From Bacillota bacterium (GTDB lineage: Bacteria; Bacillota; Clostridia; Christensenellales; Aristaeellaceae): a stretch of DNA of 6,858 nt. The notes under the pieces are model-generated. The model was not told the origin of the DNA and did no database searches. It worked only from the letters and a program-made list of their open reading frames with translations. The stretch lies in contig JAEWAH010000094.1 of NCBI GenBank assembly GCA_023391725.1, positions 1 to 6,858 on the forward strand. The letters are read 5' to 3'. Below are positions 5,225 through 6,858 of this stretch, piece by piece. How positions within the stretch are numbered: position 1 is the first letter of the stretch; each line of letters opens with the position of its first letter. The translations under genes and the position numbers were made by a program.

Positions 5225-5288
5225 TAATCATCTGTCAGACAAAATCCATGAGCCGCTTCTGGAATATAAAGGAGAAACGGCTTCCATC

Positions 5289-5294
5289 TATAAT
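5289..5294 (+). promoter_or_regulatory. Possible -10 element of the amidase gene
   Basis: TATAAT (5289-5294) lies 41 nt before the amidase ATG. No convincing -35 or TGn extension is seen at the right distance, so this is a weak call. Confidence 0.3.
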
Positions 5295-5334
5295 AATTGA
5301 ATGGACTAGCTACGAGACAAAAGGAGGCTGCACC

Positions 5335-6789
5335 ATGCCCGACTTCGCGTTTTCCTCCATCCGGGAGATCCACCAAGCCTATATGGAAAAGCGGCTCACG
5401 GTAAGGGAACTTGTTTTGACCTATTTGAAAAGGATCGCCAAGTTTGACCATTGCACCGGGGGGCTGGATTCCGTATTGGAGTTAAGTCCCGACGCGCTCT
5501 TTATTGCGGATTCTTTAGATGCGCAGCTTCAAAACGGCGCGGGGCTCACGCCGCTGTTTGGCATCCCCATTTTATTAAAGGACAACATCAACACCGCCGA
5601 CAGGCTGCACACCAGCGCCGGATCGGTGGCCCTCCAAGACAATTACGCCCCCTATGACGCGCATATTGTGAAGCTGCTCCGCGAGGCCGGGGCGGTGATC
5701 CTGGGCAAGGCGAACATGACCGAGTTTGCCAACTACATGTCAAGGGAAGGCATGCCCTCCGGCTACAGCTCCCGGGGCGGGCAGGTGATCAACCCTTACA
5801 ACAGGTTAAAGACCCCCAGCGGCTCAAGCTCCGGTTCCGCCGTGGCCGTGGCTGCCGGCCTGTGCACGGTGGCTGTGGGCACGGAGACGGCCGGCTCCAT
5901 CATGTCCCCCGCGGGGCACAACGGCATCGTGGGCATCAAGCCCACCATGGGCCTGGTGGGGCGCAGCGGGATCGTTCCTATTTCAAGTACCCACGATACC
6001 GCCGGGCCAATGGCCAGGACGGTCGCTGACGCCGCGATCCTTTTAACCGTGCTGGCCGGGGAAGACCCCGCCGATCCCGCCACCCAGGCGATCCCCGCTT
6101 CCGTGGATCACGCGACTGCTATTGAAAAGCAGGGGCCAGCTCTTCACGGCGTCCGCATCGGTATCAACAGGACGCGGACGTACGTGGACCCTGTGGCCCC
6201 GGAGGAGGAGCGGGTGATCTTCGACCGGCTGCTTGCCGCGCTATCGGCTGCGGGAGCAGAGCTTATCGATCATGTGGACGTGGAGGCGACGCCGATTATC
6301 CGCAAGATCATGATTGGCGAATTCAAGGCCTGCATGAACTATTACCTTTCCACCCTTGGCGAAAAATCGAAAATGAAGACACTGCGAGATATCATCGAAT
6401 ACAATCAGGCCCATCCGTCCATCGCGCTCAAATACGGCCAGAGCATTTTGCTGGACGCCCAGAATGAAACCTCCGGCAACATGACCGAGCCGGAGTATAT
6501 TGAGGCGCTGGCAGAAAGGGACAAGGCCATCGCCGCGCTGGACAAGCTGTTTGATGACAACAAAATCGACGTGATGCTTTGTGAGGCGCACACCAATATC
6601 GCGCCGTTTACGGGCTTCCCCTGCATGACCATCCCCATCGGGCAAAAGCAGGACAATATGCCCATGTCCTCCTACTGGATGGCCCGCAGGTTCGACGAGG
6701 CCCGGCTTTTGAGGATCGTTCACGCCGCCGAGCAGGGGCTGGGGATCAAGCTGCGGCCGGAGCTTACCTGCGATGCAGAAAAGGTATAA
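5335..6789 (+). CDS. Amidase signature (AS) family enzyme, peptide-amidase-like
   Basis: 484 residues, a normal length for stand-alone AS amidases. The ATG at 5335 has AAGGAGG (5321-5327) seven bases upstream; the frame is open back to about 5218, but without a ribosome binding site. The Ser-cisSer-Lys triad is intact: K82 in LLKDN after PLFGIPI, cis-Ser S164 in the PSGSSSGSA loop, and nucleophile S188 in GTETAGSI. The S164-S188 distance of 24 matches that in GatA and fatty acid amide hydrolase. The region NGIVGIKPTMGLVGRSGIVP (196-215) and DTAGPMARTVADAA is typical of the family. There is no signal peptide, so it is cytosolic. Similarity by eye is closer to bacterial peptide amidases and general amidases than to GatA, and no gatB or gatC is adjacent. 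It should hydrolyse a carboxamide to acid and ammonia; the substrate is unknown. It is divergent from the membrane protein/HTH operon, and no terminator is visible before the window ends. Confidence 0.9.
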   Translation: MPDFAFSSIREIHQAYMEKRLTVRELVLTYLKRIAKFDHCTGGLDSVLELSPDALFIADSLDAQLQNGAGLTPLFGIPILLKDNINTADRLHTSAGSVALQDNYAPYDAHIVKLLREAGAVILGKANMTEFANYMSREGMPSGYSSRGGQVINPYNRLKTPSGSSSGSAVAVAAGLCTVAVGTETAGSIMSPAGHNGIVGIKPTMGLVGRSGIVPISSTHDTAGPMARTVADAAILLTVLAGEDPADPATQAIPASVDHATAIEKQGPALHGVRIGINRTRTYVDPVAPEEERVIFDRLLAALSAAGAELIDHVDVEATPIIRKIMIGEFKACMNYYLSTLGEKSKMKTLRDIIEYNQAHPSIALKYGQSILLDAQNETSGNMTEPEYIEALAERDKAIAALDKLFDDNKIDVMLCEAHTNIAPFTGFPCMTIPIGQKQDNMPMSSYWMARRFDEARLLRIVHAAEQGLGIKLRPELTCDAEKV

Positions 6790-6798
6790 ATAATCCCG

Positions 6799-6858
6799 CC
6801 TTGCCTTGCCTTCCCCAACCTGCCTTCCCCAACCTGCCTTCCCCAACCTGCCTTCCCC
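6799..6858. repeat. 14-bp perfect tandem repeat, truncated by the window edge
   Basis: Three identical copies of CCTTCCCCAACCTG (6809-6822, 6823-6836, 6837-6850) are followed by eight bases of a fourth. They are preceded by two copies of CCTTG (6799-6808), which look like a decayed or founding unit. The array begins 10 nt after the amidase stop and is non-coding here (the unit is not a multiple of three). The minus strand reads GGGGAAGGCAGGTTGGGG, repeated. The array may continue beyond the window. Confidence 0.92.

Noticed and set aside
5218..5334. N-terminal extension of the amidase by 39 codons
   Set aside because: There is no ribosome binding site near the upstream start, the region contains the promoter DNA of the divergent operon, and the ATG at 5335 has an ideal AAGGAGG.
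5335..6789. GatA subunit of the Asp/Glu-tRNA amidotransferase
   Set aside because: No gatC or gatB is adjacent in the window and the sequence around the triad looks more like stand-alone peptide or general amidases.
6241..6846. Open frame of about 200 codons antisense to the end of the amidase gene, starting inside the tandem repeat
   Set aside because: The product is low-complexity at its start and lacks recognisable motifs; the sense strand encodes a clear amidase.
6799..6858. CRISPR array
   Set aside because: The units are directly adjacent 14-bp repeats without spacers, so this is a simple tandem repeat.

Overview
The window looks like a chromosomal segment of an anaerobic Bacillota (Firmicutes), most likely class Clostridia. 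The evidence is strong AGGAGG-type ribosome binding sites, sigma-A-type TTGACA/TATAAT promoters, compact intrinsic terminators, a BlaI/MecI-family repressor, a VanZ-family protein and a YozG-like regulator beside a DUF2975-like membrane protein. Most genes are GC-rich for this group; the VanZ-like gene is visibly AT-richer. Genus cannot be assigned from the sequence.

Left part (1-1641): the 5' end of a blaI-like repressor gene runs leftward off the window. It is divergent from a gene for a secreted, PQQ-like beta-propeller protein. The roughly 215 bp between them hold two TTGACA promoters and four copies of one 18-bp box (consensus AGTAAGAC-N3-GTGTAGT, one copy degenerate). One box sits in the spacer of each promoter, exactly 3 nt after the -35 hexamer, and one at each expected start site. 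The simplest reading is that the repressor controls both itself and the secreted propeller. Two hairpins follow the propeller gene.

Middle part (1642-2970): two independent single-gene units on the + strand, each followed by its own hairpin terminator. The first is a VanZ-like membrane protein with an extended -10 promoter. The second is a small P-loop NTPase/kinase-like protein.

Right-middle part (2968-5224): a leftward three-gene operon read from a good TTGACA promoter. Its order is an eight-helix membrane protein with a DUF2975-like C-terminus, a 75-residue Cro/C1-type HTH regulator, and a 323-residue secreted protein of unknown function. The last two genes overlap by 11 nt. AT-rich inverted repeats lie around the promoter and leader and are candidate operator sites. 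This looks like a small self-regulated envelope-associated module and is, with the BlaI locus, the most interesting part of the window.

Right end (5225-6858): a divergent, complete amidase-signature enzyme of 484 residues with an intact Lys-Ser-Ser triad. After its stop codon comes a perfect 14-bp tandem repeat that runs off the window edge and could form a two-tetrad G-quadruplex on the minus strand.

No tRNA, rRNA, CRISPR array, insertion sequence or phage gene was seen.
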